From contig NZ_FOAI01000012.1 in NCBI RefSeq assembly GCF_900109705.1, positions 1 through 64,000 on the forward strand: a stretch of DNA of 64,000 bases. Direction: 5' to 3'. Under the pieces are notes generated by a model. The model had not been told where the DNA came from, did no database searches, and saw only the letters and a list, made by a program, of their open reading frames with translations. Both the position numbers and the translations under genes were made by a program. The DNA comes from Roseivivax marinus (GTDB lineage Bacteria > Pseudomonadota > Alphaproteobacteria > Rhodobacterales > Rhodobacteraceae). Below, one piece after another: positions 53,770-62,579 of this stretch (positions within the stretch are counted from its first letter, which is position 1; the number at the start of each line of letters is the position of its first letter).

Positions 53770-54723
53770 TCAAGCTGTCTCGGCGTTCGTGAGGCCGTAA
53801 ATCGGCGCTCCGGCAATGTCATGCCGGGGGCTGAAGCGCGCCTTGAGGATGGTGCCGCTGTCTGACTCGGTGATGTAGAGCGTCCGGCCGCCGGGACCTC
53901 CGAACGCGCAGTTGGTGGTTCCCAGTCCAAGCGGGGACCGGATCACTGCGGCGGGCCGTCCGAGGGCGTCGTGGACCCAGACAAGGCCCATGCCCGTCTG
54001 GCACACGACCACGCCTCCGGCCGCGGTCAGGGCAAGGCCGTCCGGACCCGCGCGGCCACCGCTGAATTGCAGGAAAAGGCCGGCCTTCTTCACGCGACCA
54101 CCCGTTGTCAGAGGCAGGCGCCACACCGCGTTGGCGCGCGTGACGGCGAGGAAGAGCACTTTCTCGGCCAGGTCGAGGACGAGGCCATTCGGGCTTGGCG
54201 CCGTATCGATCAGGCAGTGCAGATCGTCGCTCACCGGGTCCCAGCGATAGACGCGGCCGCTGGGGTCGTGCAGGCCCGTCTGCCCCTGGTCGGTGAAGTA
54301 GATCGCTCCGTCCTGCCCGAAGTGGAGGTCGTTGCAGCCCTTGAAACCCTCCGAGTCCACCTGCGTCAGCGCGGGTTCGACCTCTCCCTTGGTGGGGTCC
54401 AGCCGCATGATGCCGTTCTGGTAGTCGGCGATGTAGATTGTGCCGTCCCGGTGAAACTTCAGGCCGTTGGGCTGGCCGTCGTACTCAGCGACCTCGGTGA
54501 TCGCGCCGGCCGGATCGGCGCGCAGGATCCGGCCGTGGGGGATGTCCACGAACCAGAGATTGCCCTCTCGATCGAAGGACGGTCCTTCGAGGAAGCTGTC
54601 CACCGGTTCGCCGCCGCGGTTCGCGTTCGCCCATCGCGAGGGACGATTGCGGCGCAGCGAAGCCGGAAGCTCGGCGAACACCTCGGCCTCGAGCACGAGC
54701 GGTTCGGGAAATGGGTAGGTCAT
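53770..54723 (-). CDS. SMP-30/gluconolactonase-family lactonase
   Basis: A 317-residue six-bladed propeller of the SMP-30 family. EGPSFDREGNLWFVDIPHGRI holds the metal-binding Glu, KGCNDLHFGQDG the Asn/Asp, and GRAGPDGLALT the last ligand Asp. It would hydrolyse a sugar or hydroxyacid lactone in the cytoplasm. It is the last gene of the minus-strand transport operon, 4 bp after dctM. Confidence 0.88.
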   Translation of the reverse strand: MTYPFPEPLVLEAEVFAELPASLRRNRPSRWANANRGGEPVDSFLEGPSFDREGNLWFVDIPHGRILRADPAGAITEVAEYDGQPNGLKFHRDGTIYIADYQNGIMRLDPTKGEVEPALTQVDSEGFKGCNDLHFGQDGAIYFTDQGQTGLHDPSGRVYRWDPVSDDLHCLIDTAPSPNGLVLDLAEKVLFLAVTRANAVWRLPLTTGGRVKKAGLFLQFSGGRAGPDGLALTAAGGVVVCQTGMGLVWVHDALGRPAAVIRSPLGLGTTNCAFGGPGGRTLYITESDSGTILKARFSPRHDIAGAPIYGLTNAETA

Positions 54724-54727
54724 CTCG

Positions 54728-56023
54728 TCACCCGTCGAACAGGAAGGAGGGGAACCATAGCGCGATCTGCGGAAACGCTATCAGGATCAGGATGAAGCCC
54801 AGGATCAGCAGGAAGAAGGGCAACACTCCCTTTATGACCGTCTCGACCTTCAGATCGCTGGTGGCGCTGGCGACCACGAAAAGGATCACGCCCAGCGGCG
54901 GGGTGATCTGACCCAGTTCCACGAGGATGACCACGAAGACGCCGAACCAGACCGGATCGACCTCGAGCGCGATGAGCGCGGGCAGCAGGATCGGCACGAT
55001 GATCGCGATCATGCCCAGACCTTCCATGAAGCACCCGAGGATCGCGAAGACCACCATGATCGCCAGCAGGAACGTGGTGCGCGACAGGTTCGCGTCTTCC
55101 AGCACGCCGACGAGGGCCTCGCCCGCGCCCGAAAGCGCCGTGGCGTAGGCGAAGATCAGCGAGGCGAACACCACGAACAGGATGTTGCCGCTCATCGACA
55201 GGCACCGCGACAACGAGTCGGTCAGGAGCGACAGCGTCAGCTTGCCGTAGAGCGCGGCGATCAGGGTCGCGCCCACGACGCCCACGGCGCCCGCCTCGGT
55301 CGGCGTGGCGAGGCCGCCGTAGATGCTGCCAAGCACGACGATCACCAGCAGCAGGAACGGCACGATGTCCAGAAGGGCCCGTCCGAGATCGCCCCAGGTG
55401 GCCCGCTCGGTCACCGTGGGCGTCATCGCCGGGTTCATCAGAGCCCGGACGATGATGTACCCGCTGTAGATCAGCGCGAGCATGATGCCGGGGAAGAGGC
55501 CCGCCGCAAAGAGACGCGCGATCGAGGTCTCGGTGAAGGTGGCGTAGATGATCATGGTGATCGACGGCGGGATCAGGATCCCGAGCGTGCCCCCCGCGGC
55601 CAGCGATCCGGCGACGAGGCTGCGGTCGTAGCCGCGCTTCGCGAGTTCCGGCACGGCGACCGTGGACATGGCGGCGGCGGTCGGTGCGCTGCCGCCCGAG
55701 ATCGCGGCGAAGATGCCGCTGCCGGCGATATTGGTGTGCAGCAGGCCGCCGGGCAGGCGCCGGACGAAGGGCGCCACTCCGTTGTAGAGCCGTCCGCTCA
55801 GGCCGGAGCCGAGCAGGATCTCGGCCATCAGCACGAAGAGCGGGATCGCGGCGAGGGTGAAGCTGTTGGCCGAGCCCCAGCTGACGAGACCGAGTGCCCG
55901 GAAGCCGCCGAAGCCGTTCAGCAGGTAGATGTAGACGAGACCCGAGATCGCCACGGCGAACTGGATCCAGAGGCCGCCGAGGATGAGGCCGATCAGCAGG
56001 CCGAAGGCGAGAAGGCTTTCCAT
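54728..56023 (-). CDS. dctM: TRAP transporter large membrane subunit (DctM)
   Basis: A 431-residue inner-membrane protein with about 12 helices. AISGGSAPTAAAMSTVAVPEL and GTLGILIPPSITMIIYA are the DctM signatures. ATG 56023 overlaps the dctQ stop as ATGA. With DctQ it imports a substrate delivered by the periplasmic DctP, driven by sodium. Confidence 0.94.
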   Translation of the reverse strand: MESLLAFGLLIGLILGGLWIQFAVAISGLVYIYLLNGFGGFRALGLVSWGSANSFTLAAIPLFVLMAEILLGSGLSGRLYNGVAPFVRRLPGGLLHTNIAGSGIFAAISGGSAPTAAAMSTVAVPELAKRGYDRSLVAGSLAAGGTLGILIPPSITMIIYATFTETSIARLFAAGLFPGIMLALIYSGYIIVRALMNPAMTPTVTERATWGDLGRALLDIVPFLLLVIVVLGSIYGGLATPTEAGAVGVVGATLIAALYGKLTLSLLTDSLSRCLSMSGNILFVVFASLIFAYATALSGAGEALVGVLEDANLSRTTFLLAIMVVFAILGCFMEGLGMIAIIVPILLPALIALEVDPVWFGVFVVILVELGQITPPLGVILFVVASATSDLKVETVIKGVLPFFLLILGFILILIAFPQIALWFPSFLFDG

Positions 56024-56541
56024 CAGGACGTCTCTTTCGGCCCGCGGGCCAGGATCAGGAGTTTCTCGACGAGGAAGACCACCAGAAGCGCGAAGCCGAT
56101 CGGAAGGATCAGCTGCGGAATCCAGAGCGGGGTTTCCAGCACTGTCGGCGCGAACTTTCCGCGGGAAAACGAGCTTTGCACCGTGCCGAAGCACTTCCAT
56201 GCCAGGATCGCGCACGCGACGATGGACGCGCAGACGAATAATGCAGTGAGCGTGCGAAGGACCTTTCGGGGCAGAGTGTTGGCCAGGAACTCCACGCGGA
56301 AGAGCGCGTCGCGGCGCAGGGCGAGCGACGCGCCGAAGAAGGTCAGCAGCACGACGCCGTATCCCGCGAGCTCTTCGACCACGTCGAGAGAGTCGTTGAG
56401 CACCGCGCGCATGAAGACCTCGGCGCAGACCAGCAGAACGAGGCCGGCGAGAGTCGCGCCGCCGATCACCGCCACGGTGCGGGCGAGCCAGGTGAAGAGG
56501 GGGCCGCCGCTGGCGGCCCCGGATCCGGTGTCGTGTGCCAT
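56023..56541 (-). CDS. dctQ: TRAP transporter small membrane subunit (DctQ)
   Basis: A 172-residue protein with four helices, the usual DctQ topology (LAGYGVVLLTFFGASLALRRD in the middle). The ATG at 56541 follows the dctP stop by 4 bp. The subunit completes the TRAP system with dctM and dctP. Confidence 0.9.
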   Translation of the reverse strand: MAHDTGSGAASGGPLFTWLARTVAVIGGATLAGLVLLVCAEVFMRAVLNDSLDVVEELAGYGVVLLTFFGASLALRRDALFRVEFLANTLPRKVLRTLTALFVCASIVACAILAWKCFGTVQSSFSRGKFAPTVLETPLWIPQLILPIGFALLVVFLVEKLLILARGPKETS

Positions 56542-56545
56542 GGGT

Positions 56546-57523
56546 TTACTTGCCGAGCGCGTCGCGAACGGCCTGCAGGGCATCGACATATTGCGGGCCC
56601 TTGTCTTCGGCCCATTCGGTCCAGTAGCCCTGCATCTGCTCGAGCGCCGCGTCGCTGTCGCCTTCGGCTTCCTCGACGATGGTCATTCCGGCCGATTGCT
56701 GCTTGTCCATCTGGACCTGCTCGTCTTCCATGAACGCCTCGGTGATGGCCGGGCCTTCCTCGGAAACGATGTTGCGGAGCGCCTCCTGCTGCTCTTCCGG
56801 CAGCGCCTCGAACGCATCGGCGTTGGCGATGATGACCGAGTTGCCGTAGTTCACCGCGAACCGGTAGTTGTAGGGCAGGAACTCACCCCAGTTCTTCGCG
56901 CCGCCGGCGCTTGCGGTCAGCACGCCCTCGATCACGCCGCGCTCGAGCGAGGTGGGCACTTCGCTGCCCGAAAGCGTGATCGCACCACCGCCAAAGGATT
57001 CGATGAACTGGCCCTGCTCGGGCGAAGTCACGCGGATCTTGTGGCCTTCGAGATCGGACAGATCGTCGATCTCGAACGTGGTGAAGATCGTCTGCTGGGG
57101 GTAGCGATAACCGCCGAGGTAGACGACGCCCTGCTCTTCGAAGCCTTCGCGCAGGTAGGGCTCCATGGCGTCGTAGGCGGTGGCCCATTCCTCTTCGCTG
57201 TTGATCAGCATCGGCAGGTTCAGCACCCGCGCGATCGGCACGCTGCCCGAGAAGAAGTAGTCGGCTGCGAAGTCCACGATACCGTCGCCCACGGCCTGCG
57301 TGATGTCCGACGAGGCGATCTGCAGCGTCTTGCCGAGGTGCAGCGTGATGTCGAGTTCGCCGTCGGTGGTCTCGGCGACCTCTTCGGTGATCCGCTCCAT
57401 GCCTTGTACGGCGGCGGTGGTGGAGACCGAGGAATACGTATAGCCGGTCCAGTCGGCCGCCTGGGCGGCACCGGCTGTGGCGAGGATCGTGCTGGCGGTG
57501 AGAATGGCGGAAAGTCTGGTCAT
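56546..57523 (-). CDS. dctP: TRAP transporter substrate-binding protein (DctP)
   Basis: A 325-residue periplasmic protein with an Ala-rich signal peptide (cleavage after about residue 22, AQAA). The DctP fold is clear (ASSDITQAVGDGIVDFAADY; LEGHKIRVTSPEQGQFIESFGG). The conserved Arg (KIRV) would pair with a carboxylate, so the ligand is probably an organic or sugar acid. Confidence 0.9.
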   Translation of the reverse strand: MTRLSAILTASTILATAGAAQAADWTGYTYSSVSTTAAVQGMERITEEVAETTDGELDITLHLGKTLQIASSDITQAVGDGIVDFAADYFFSGSVPIARVLNLPMLINSEEEWATAYDAMEPYLREGFEEQGVVYLGGYRYPQQTIFTTFEIDDLSDLEGHKIRVTSPEQGQFIESFGGGAITLSGSEVPTSLERGVIEGVLTASAGGAKNWGEFLPYNYRFAVNYGNSVIIANADAFEALPEEQQEALRNIVSEEGPAITEAFMEDEQVQMDKQQSAGMTIVEEAEGDSDAALEQMQGYWTEWAEDKGPQYVDALQAVRDALGK

Positions 57524-57609
57524 GAAGTGTCCTGTCTTGCTTGGCTCTGTCTGAAGGTGCTGGGCGAATTGGCAAGCCGCCCCGGTCGGACGGACCGAGG
57601 TGCTGTGGC

Positions 57610-58557
57610 TCATTTCCATGGAGTTTCTTCCCAGATGCGGGCGGCGATCTCGGCCTGTTCTTCGGCCAGCGCGCGGTAGTCGTCGCCCAGAACGATGTTC
57701 ACGGGGCTGCCCTGCTCGCGCAGTTCGGTCAGAAGAGCCTTGTCCTCGCTCAGCGCGGTGAGCGCGTCGCCCAGCGAGGTGCGCACGTCCTCGGGAAGGT
57801 CCGCCGGAGCCACGAGGCCGCGGAACGACCCCATCTGCACGTCGTAACCAAGCTCCTGCGCGGTGGGCACGTCCGGGGCGACCTCGGAGCGTTCGTCGTC
57901 GAGCACGGCAAGCACTTTGAGGTTCTCCTCGAACCCGACGGTCTGCCCAAGGGTCATCGTCCCGACTGCGACGTGCCCGCCCATCAGCGCGCTGCGCGCC
58001 ATCGAGGCGCCCTTGAAGGGAACCATCGTGAACTCGACGTCGGCCGCCTCCTGCATGAGGATGGCGCTGAAGTGGTCGTTGCCTCCGAGGGACGACAGCG
58101 CCATCGGAAGCGCGCCGGGGGCCTCGCGGGCCGCGTCCAGCAGGTCGTCCAGGCTCTCGTATCCGGCGTCGCGCGGAACCACGATGGTGTTCGGATCCTG
58201 CACGAAATTGGCAAGGTAGGTGTAGCTGTCGGCGTCGTAGCTGGCGTCGCGGTCGAGCGTCAGCGCGAGCGCCGCGGGCAGGTTGAACGTGCCCAACGTA
58301 CTGCCGTCGGCCTGTGCCTGAGCCACTTCGGTAAAGCCGATCTGGCCTCCGGCGCCGGGCATGTTCTTGACCACGACCGAAAGCCCGTCGCCGAGTTCCT
58401 CCTCGAGATGGTTGGCGACGGTGCGGGCCATCACGTCGGTGCCGCCGCCGGCGGAATACCCCACGATGACCTCGATCGGTCCGTCGGGCATCTCGGCCGC
58501 GGCCGCCGTGGTCATCAGCGCGGCGACGGCCCCCGTCATCAGCGTGTGTCTTGGCAT
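57610..58557 (-). CDS. TTT-family (Bug) substrate-binding protein
   Basis: A 315-residue periplasmic protein with a signal peptide (to about residue 21, AAAAEM). GPIEVIVGYSAGGGTDVMART and NMPGAGGQIG are Bug/TctC signatures. No TctA or TctB membrane gene is nearby, so it is an orphan binding protein. Another starts at 63890. It overlaps the amidohydrolase gene by 19 bp. Confidence 0.9.
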   Translation of the reverse strand: MPRHTLMTGAVAALMTTAAAAEMPDGPIEVIVGYSAGGGTDVMARTVANHLEEELGDGLSVVVKNMPGAGGQIGFTEVAQAQADGSTLGTFNLPAALALTLDRDASYDADSYTYLANFVQDPNTIVVPRDAGYESLDDLLDAAREAPGALPMALSSLGGNDHFSAILMQEAADVEFTMVPFKGASMARSALMGGHVAVGTMTLGQTVGFEENLKVLAVLDDERSEVAPDVPTAQELGYDVQMGSFRGLVAPADLPEDVRTSLGDALTALSEDKALLTELREQGSPVNIVLGDDYRALAEEQAEIAARIWEETPWK

Positions 58558-59732
58558 ACGTCATCCTCCTCAATGGTGTGTGCCGGGAAATCGACGGCGT
58601 AGGTCCGCGCGGCCGTCCGCCAGAAGAGCGCATCGCGCTCGTCTGGCCCGAGTGGCGCGGAGAGCCGTTTGAAGGCGTTCCAGAGCGCCACGTACGAGAA
58701 CATCCCCTTGTCCACGGGGAAGTTGCTCTCGAACATCGCGCGGTCGGGACCGAAGTGCGCGAGGCACGTGTCGACCCAGGGTCGCCAGTCCTGTGCAAGC
58801 GTCTCCGAATGGGGCGGAGCATCGCGCAGGTGATAAGCGTGCCCGAAGACGCGCAGACCGAACCCGCCGATCTTGATCTTCACGTTGGGCAGGCGGCCCA
58901 GCCGGGCGATGCCCTGCCGCCAGTCATCGAACTGCGCCTCGGTGTGAGCGGCGAATGGGCCGAGGCCGAGCGGTCCGCCGCAATGATCGACGACGATCGC
59001 AAGCTCGGGCAGATCCTCGGCCAGCTCGGCGACCTCACCGAGCTGGGTATGATAGGCCCAGACATCCAGAACGAGACCCGCGCGCGCCACTTCGGCGGCC
59101 CCGGCCCGGAACGCGTCCGAGCGCAAGAGGCCTTCCGGCGCAGGACGCGGGTTGGAGCGCACCGCCGGATCCGGGTGATAGGCGGTCGTGTTCCGGATGC
59201 CGCGAAGCCGGCCCGGCGCGGCCGCGCAGAGCGCCTCGACCACCGGGCGGACATCGTGGCCGAGCTGCAGATCGGCGAAAGCGACGATCGCGGACGGATG
59301 GCGCGGCGCGTCCGCGCTCCAGGCTCTAATGGTCTCGACCTCGCCAAGTGGACGCATGGAGACCGGCCCGGTCTCGCGGTAGCCGGTGCGGCACTGCACG
59401 TAGATGCTGGCGCGCACGTCGTGACCCGACGCAACATCGGCCAGAAATTCCCCGGTGCGGTAACGCGACTCCGGTCGATCCCAGAGGTGATGGTGAGCGT
59501 CCAGAATGGGGATTCCGGGATCGAGCGCCTCTTCGGGCGTGCGCCGCAGCCAATCCTCGCGGATCGGGGCATGGACCTGCGCGGCTGCCGGGGTCACCGG
59601 AGCAGCCCTGCGCGCAGCCCGCGTTTCGCGTGGCGGAGTGCGTGTGTCACGTTTGTCCTCCCGTGTCGCAACCGGGCCGAGGCGCGGATGCGACTTGTCT
59701 GGCAGCGGTGAGCGATCCCGTCGGGGATTCAC
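58539..59732 (-). CDS. Amidohydrolase-family lactonase (COG3618)
   Basis: A 397-residue TIM-barrel amidohydrolase. ILDAHHHLWD is the HxH metal motif of the COG3618 lactonase group, and VVDHCGGP and MFESNFPVDKG are conserved further on. Members hydrolyse L-rhamnono- or fucono-lactones and 2-pyrone-dicarboxylate. GTG 59732 has GAGAGGAGAGG upstream, though the first 50 residues are unusually Arg/Pro-rich and a later GTG at 59597 is possible. Confidence 0.83.
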   Translation of the reverse strand: MNPRRDRSPLPDKSHPRLGPVATREDKRDTRTPPRETRAARRAAPVTPAAAQVHAPIREDWLRRTPEEALDPGIPILDAHHHLWDRPESRYRTGEFLADVASGHDVRASIYVQCRTGYRETGPVSMRPLGEVETIRAWSADAPRHPSAIVAFADLQLGHDVRPVVEALCAAAPGRLRGIRNTTAYHPDPAVRSNPRPAPEGLLRSDAFRAGAAEVARAGLVLDVWAYHTQLGEVAELAEDLPELAIVVDHCGGPLGLGPFAAHTEAQFDDWRQGIARLGRLPNVKIKIGGFGLRVFGHAYHLRDAPPHSETLAQDWRPWVDTCLAHFGPDRAMFESNFPVDKGMFSYVALWNAFKRLSAPLGPDERDALFWRTAARTYAVDFPAHTIEEDDVCQDTR

Positions 59733-59879
59733 CGTGCCTCTCCTCTCCGGGCAGCAAATATTACAGCTATGCTGATTTGAAGTTCATAATTCTCTCGAAA
59801 AAAATTAGATAAACTGAAACTATCACGCTGGGCGGCTCTGGCCTCATAGGATTCTCGAGTACGGCGAAAGCGGTGCGCC

Positions 59880-60764
59880 TCAGGCGAGGGGGACGCCGAA
59901 CGGGCCGGCCTTCACGGCCAGCAGGTTGTGCAGATCGCGCATCAGCTCGGACTTGGCCGAACTGGCGCGCTGCACGATGCCGATCTGGCGGAAAATCTGC
60001 GGCGTGCCAAACGGCTGCGTCACGATCTCCGGGCCATCCTTCGGCACGGCGATGTCCGGCACGATGCTTGCTCCGAGGCCGGCCACCACGCATTCGACCA
60101 GCGCCGCGACGGTATCGATCTCGGCGATGTCTTCCGTGACGATGTTCAGGCGGGCAAGCTCGGTGTCGATGAGGTTGGCCAGAGGCACGTTGCTGCGGAA
60201 CCGCAGGTAGGGCAGGTCGGTCAGCATCTCGCGAGCCGTCATTCCCCGCGCATGGGAAGGCGCCGCGACGACGAGCGGCTCGCGCAGGAACGGGGCCCAG
60301 GTCAGGGTCTGCGGTACGCCGACATGCTCGGCGACGATGGCCAGATCGAGCCGCCCCGCGAGAACGTCGCTGATCAGGGTGCTCGACAGTCCGACGTGCA
60401 ACTTGAAGCGAACCTCGGGATATTCCTCGCGCAGGCCGACGATCGCACGGGGCAGGAGGCCGATGGCGCTGGTCCGCACCGCGCCGATATTCAGCGTGCC
60501 GGTGGTCCGCTTACCCTCGATGGCACCTTTCACCTCGTCCACCAGCCCGAGGATCTGCTTGGCCGTCTCGAGCAATTGCAGCCCTTGCAGGTTCAGCGTC
60601 GGCGGCCGTTTTTCCCGGTTGAAGAGCGGGACGCCGACCTCCTGTTCGAGCGCGTGGATTTGCTGGCTGACCGCCGACGGCGTGAGCAGGACGCGTTCGG
60701 CCGCGCGCGAGAACGTGCCGTGTTCGGCGATGGCGACGAGGGTCTTGAGTTGACGCGTATCCAT
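59880..60764 (-). CDS. LysR-family regulator of the catabolic locus
   Basis: A 294-residue LysR protein. The HTH is at residues 1-60 (AERVLLTPSAVSQQIHALEQEVG), with the effector-binding domain behind. It is divergent, across a 117-bp gap, from the hydroxyacid dehydrogenase operon, so it probably controls that operon and perhaps the minus-strand transport genes. Confidence 0.9.
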   Translation of the reverse strand: MDTRQLKTLVAIAEHGTFSRAAERVLLTPSAVSQQIHALEQEVGVPLFNREKRPPTLNLQGLQLLETAKQILGLVDEVKGAIEGKRTTGTLNIGAVRTSAIGLLPRAIVGLREEYPEVRFKLHVGLSSTLISDVLAGRLDLAIVAEHVGVPQTLTWAPFLREPLVVAAPSHARGMTAREMLTDLPYLRFRSNVPLANLIDTELARLNIVTEDIAEIDTVAALVECVVAGLGASIVPDIAVPKDGPEIVTQPFGTPQIFRQIGIVQRASSAKSELMRDLHNLLAVKAGPFGVPLA

Positions 60765-60881
60765 TAGTTTCAGCCCTGCTTCATTTAACGGATAGAATTA
60801 TTCGCTGTTGTGAACTTTGTCTATCTGTAACCTCTGCCGTGGAGGAGAGCGGCCCCCGCCGCACGACACGAGGACCCTGAC

Positions 60882-61886
60882 GTGACATCCCAAAAGACAA
60901 TCCTGGTCACCGGGCCGTATCTGGATTCCGATGCGGTCGCGCTGGCAGCCGAGCACGGCTTTGCCGTCGTGCATACCCCCGCCTATCCGTCGACAGATAC
61001 GCTTCGCGCCCATCTCGCCGAACATGCGCCGTTCGGCGTCGTCTCGCGCATGGGACGCTTCGAGGGCGCGGCGATGGATGCCGGCCCCGGCCTGCGCGTC
61101 ATCGCCAAGCACGGCGCGGGCGTCGACAACATAGACGTCGCCGCCGCGACCGAACGCAGGATCCTCGTGACCCGCGCGGCAGGCGGCAACGCGGTCTCGG
61201 TCGCGGAGCACGCGGTCGCCATGATCATGGCCGCGGTCAAGCGCGTGGTCCCGATGGACAAGCGCCTACGCGACGGCCACTGGGACAAGCCGACCCATGT
61301 GGGGCGCGAGCTTCGCGGTATGCGCGTCGGGCTCGTGGGCAGCGGCGCGATCGGAACCGAGACCGTCAAGCTCTGCCAGGCGATCGGCATGAGCGTCGGC
61401 ATCTACGATCCCTACGCGCCGGCCGATGCCTTCGTCGATCTCGGCGTCACCCGGTTCGACTCGCTCGAGGACTGCCTCGGCGGTTCTGACGTGGTGTCGC
61501 TGCACTGCCCGCTTACCTCCGAGACGCGGCATCTGCTCAACGCGCGCACCATCGGCCTCATGCCGAAGGGCAGCTACCTGGTGAATACTGCACGCGGGGG
61601 CCTCATCGACGAGGCCGCGCTGAAAGACGCGCTGGACAGAGGCCATCTCGCGGGCGCCGCGCTCGACACGTTCGAGACCGAACCGCCCAAGGAACACCTT
61701 CCGCTTTTCGACTGTCCGAACGCCATCGTGACCCCGCACGTCGCCGGCGTCACCGCCGAGGCCGGGCGCCGGGTCGGCCTGATGGCGGTCGAAAGCATCA
61801 TCGCCATCGCGGACGGCGCAGGTCTTGCACCGGCCCGGATGGTGAACGCGGACGTGCTGGCCGAGCCGGCCCCGTCGCACAACTGA
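60882..61886 (+). CDS. D-isomer-specific 2-hydroxyacid dehydrogenase
   Basis: A 334-residue enzyme starting with GTG. NAD-binding GLVGSGAIGTETV (Rossmann GxGxxG) and the catalytic trio of the family are visible: Arg in VNTARGGLIDE, Glu in FETEPPKEH, His in IVTPHVAG. It would oxidise or reduce a 2-hydroxy acid. The rraA-like gene follows by 12 bp. Confidence 0.92.
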   Translation: MTSQKTILVTGPYLDSDAVALAAEHGFAVVHTPAYPSTDTLRAHLAEHAPFGVVSRMGRFEGAAMDAGPGLRVIAKHGAGVDNIDVAAATERRILVTRAAGGNAVSVAEHAVAMIMAAVKRVVPMDKRLRDGHWDKPTHVGRELRGMRVGLVGSGAIGTETVKLCQAIGMSVGIYDPYAPADAFVDLGVTRFDSLEDCLGGSDVVSLHCPLTSETRHLLNARTIGLMPKGSYLVNTARGGLIDEAALKDALDRGHLAGAALDTFETEPPKEHLPLFDCPNAIVTPHVAGVTAEAGRRVGLMAVESIIAIADGAGLAPARMVNADVLAEPAPSHN

Positions 61887-61898
61887 GAGGACCAAGAC

Positions 61899-62579
61899 GT
61901 GACAATCGGAAATCAGATCCGCCCGCGCGACCGCAAGGTCGATGCCGAGACCATCGCCAAGTTCGCGGAGCTGCCCGTCGCGAATGTCAGCGACAGCATG
62001 TCCCGGGTCTTCGCAGCCGGGCCGACCCTGCGCCCCATGCACGCCAAGGGCAGCATGGCGGGGGCGGCGATCACCGTGCGTTCGCGCCCCGGCGACAACC
62101 TGATGCTGCACAAGGCGATCGACATGGCCGAACCCGGCGACGTGATCGTCGTGGATGCCGGCGGCGACCTGACCAATGCGCTGATGGGCGAGCTGATGCT
62201 GGCCTACGCGGTCAAGCGCGGCGTGGCGGGCTTTGTCCTGAACGGCGCGATCCGCGACGTGGACGCCTTCGTCGAGACAAACCTGCCAACTTTCGCGGCC
62301 GGCGTGACCCATCGCGGCCCCTACAAGGACGGTCCCGGCGAGATCAACGTGACCATCTCGCTCGACGGAATGACCATCGCGCCCGGCGATCTGGTGATCG
62401 GCGACGCGGACGGCGTGCTGGCCGTGCCGTATGACGACCTCGAAACCGTATACGAGGCGACGATGGCCAAGCAGGCCGCCGAAGAAAAGCAGATGAAGGC
62501 CATTGCCGAGGGCACCAACGACCGGTCCTGGGTCGACAAGGCGCTTGCGGCGGCTGGTTGCCAAGATTTAAGGGGTTGA
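61899..62579 (+). CDS. RraA/HMG aldolase-family protein
   Basis: A 226-residue protein starting with GTG. PGDVIVVDAGGDLTNALMGELMLAYA and GVAGFVLNGAIRDVDAF are the RraA/HMG aldolase motifs, with the Arg-Asp metal/substrate pair RD. In catabolic loci this fold is the 4-hydroxy-4-methyl-2-oxoglutarate aldolase, splitting oxo-acids. Its MFS neighbour overlaps its end by 22 bp. Confidence 0.86.
   Translation: MTIGNQIRPRDRKVDAETIAKFAELPVANVSDSMSRVFAAGPTLRPMHAKGSMAGAAITVRSRPGDNLMLHKAIDMAEPGDVIVVDAGGDLTNALMGELMLAYAVKRGVAGFVLNGAIRDVDAFVETNLPTFAAGVTHRGPYKDGPGEINVTISLDGMTIAPGDLVIGDADGVLAVPYDDLETVYEATMAKQAAEEKQMKAIAEGTNDRSWVDKALAAAGCQDLRG

Noticed and set aside
55736-57679. 647-codon plus-strand frame over the dctQ-dctP genes
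   Set aside because: Antisense shadow; the TRAP genes on the minus strand have signatures, ribosome sites and overlapping starts.
56546-58822. 758-codon minus-strand frame covering dctP and upstream DNA
   Set aside because: Only the last 325 codons are DctP. The earlier part is an Arg/Gly-rich off-frame reading of the Bug-protein gene.
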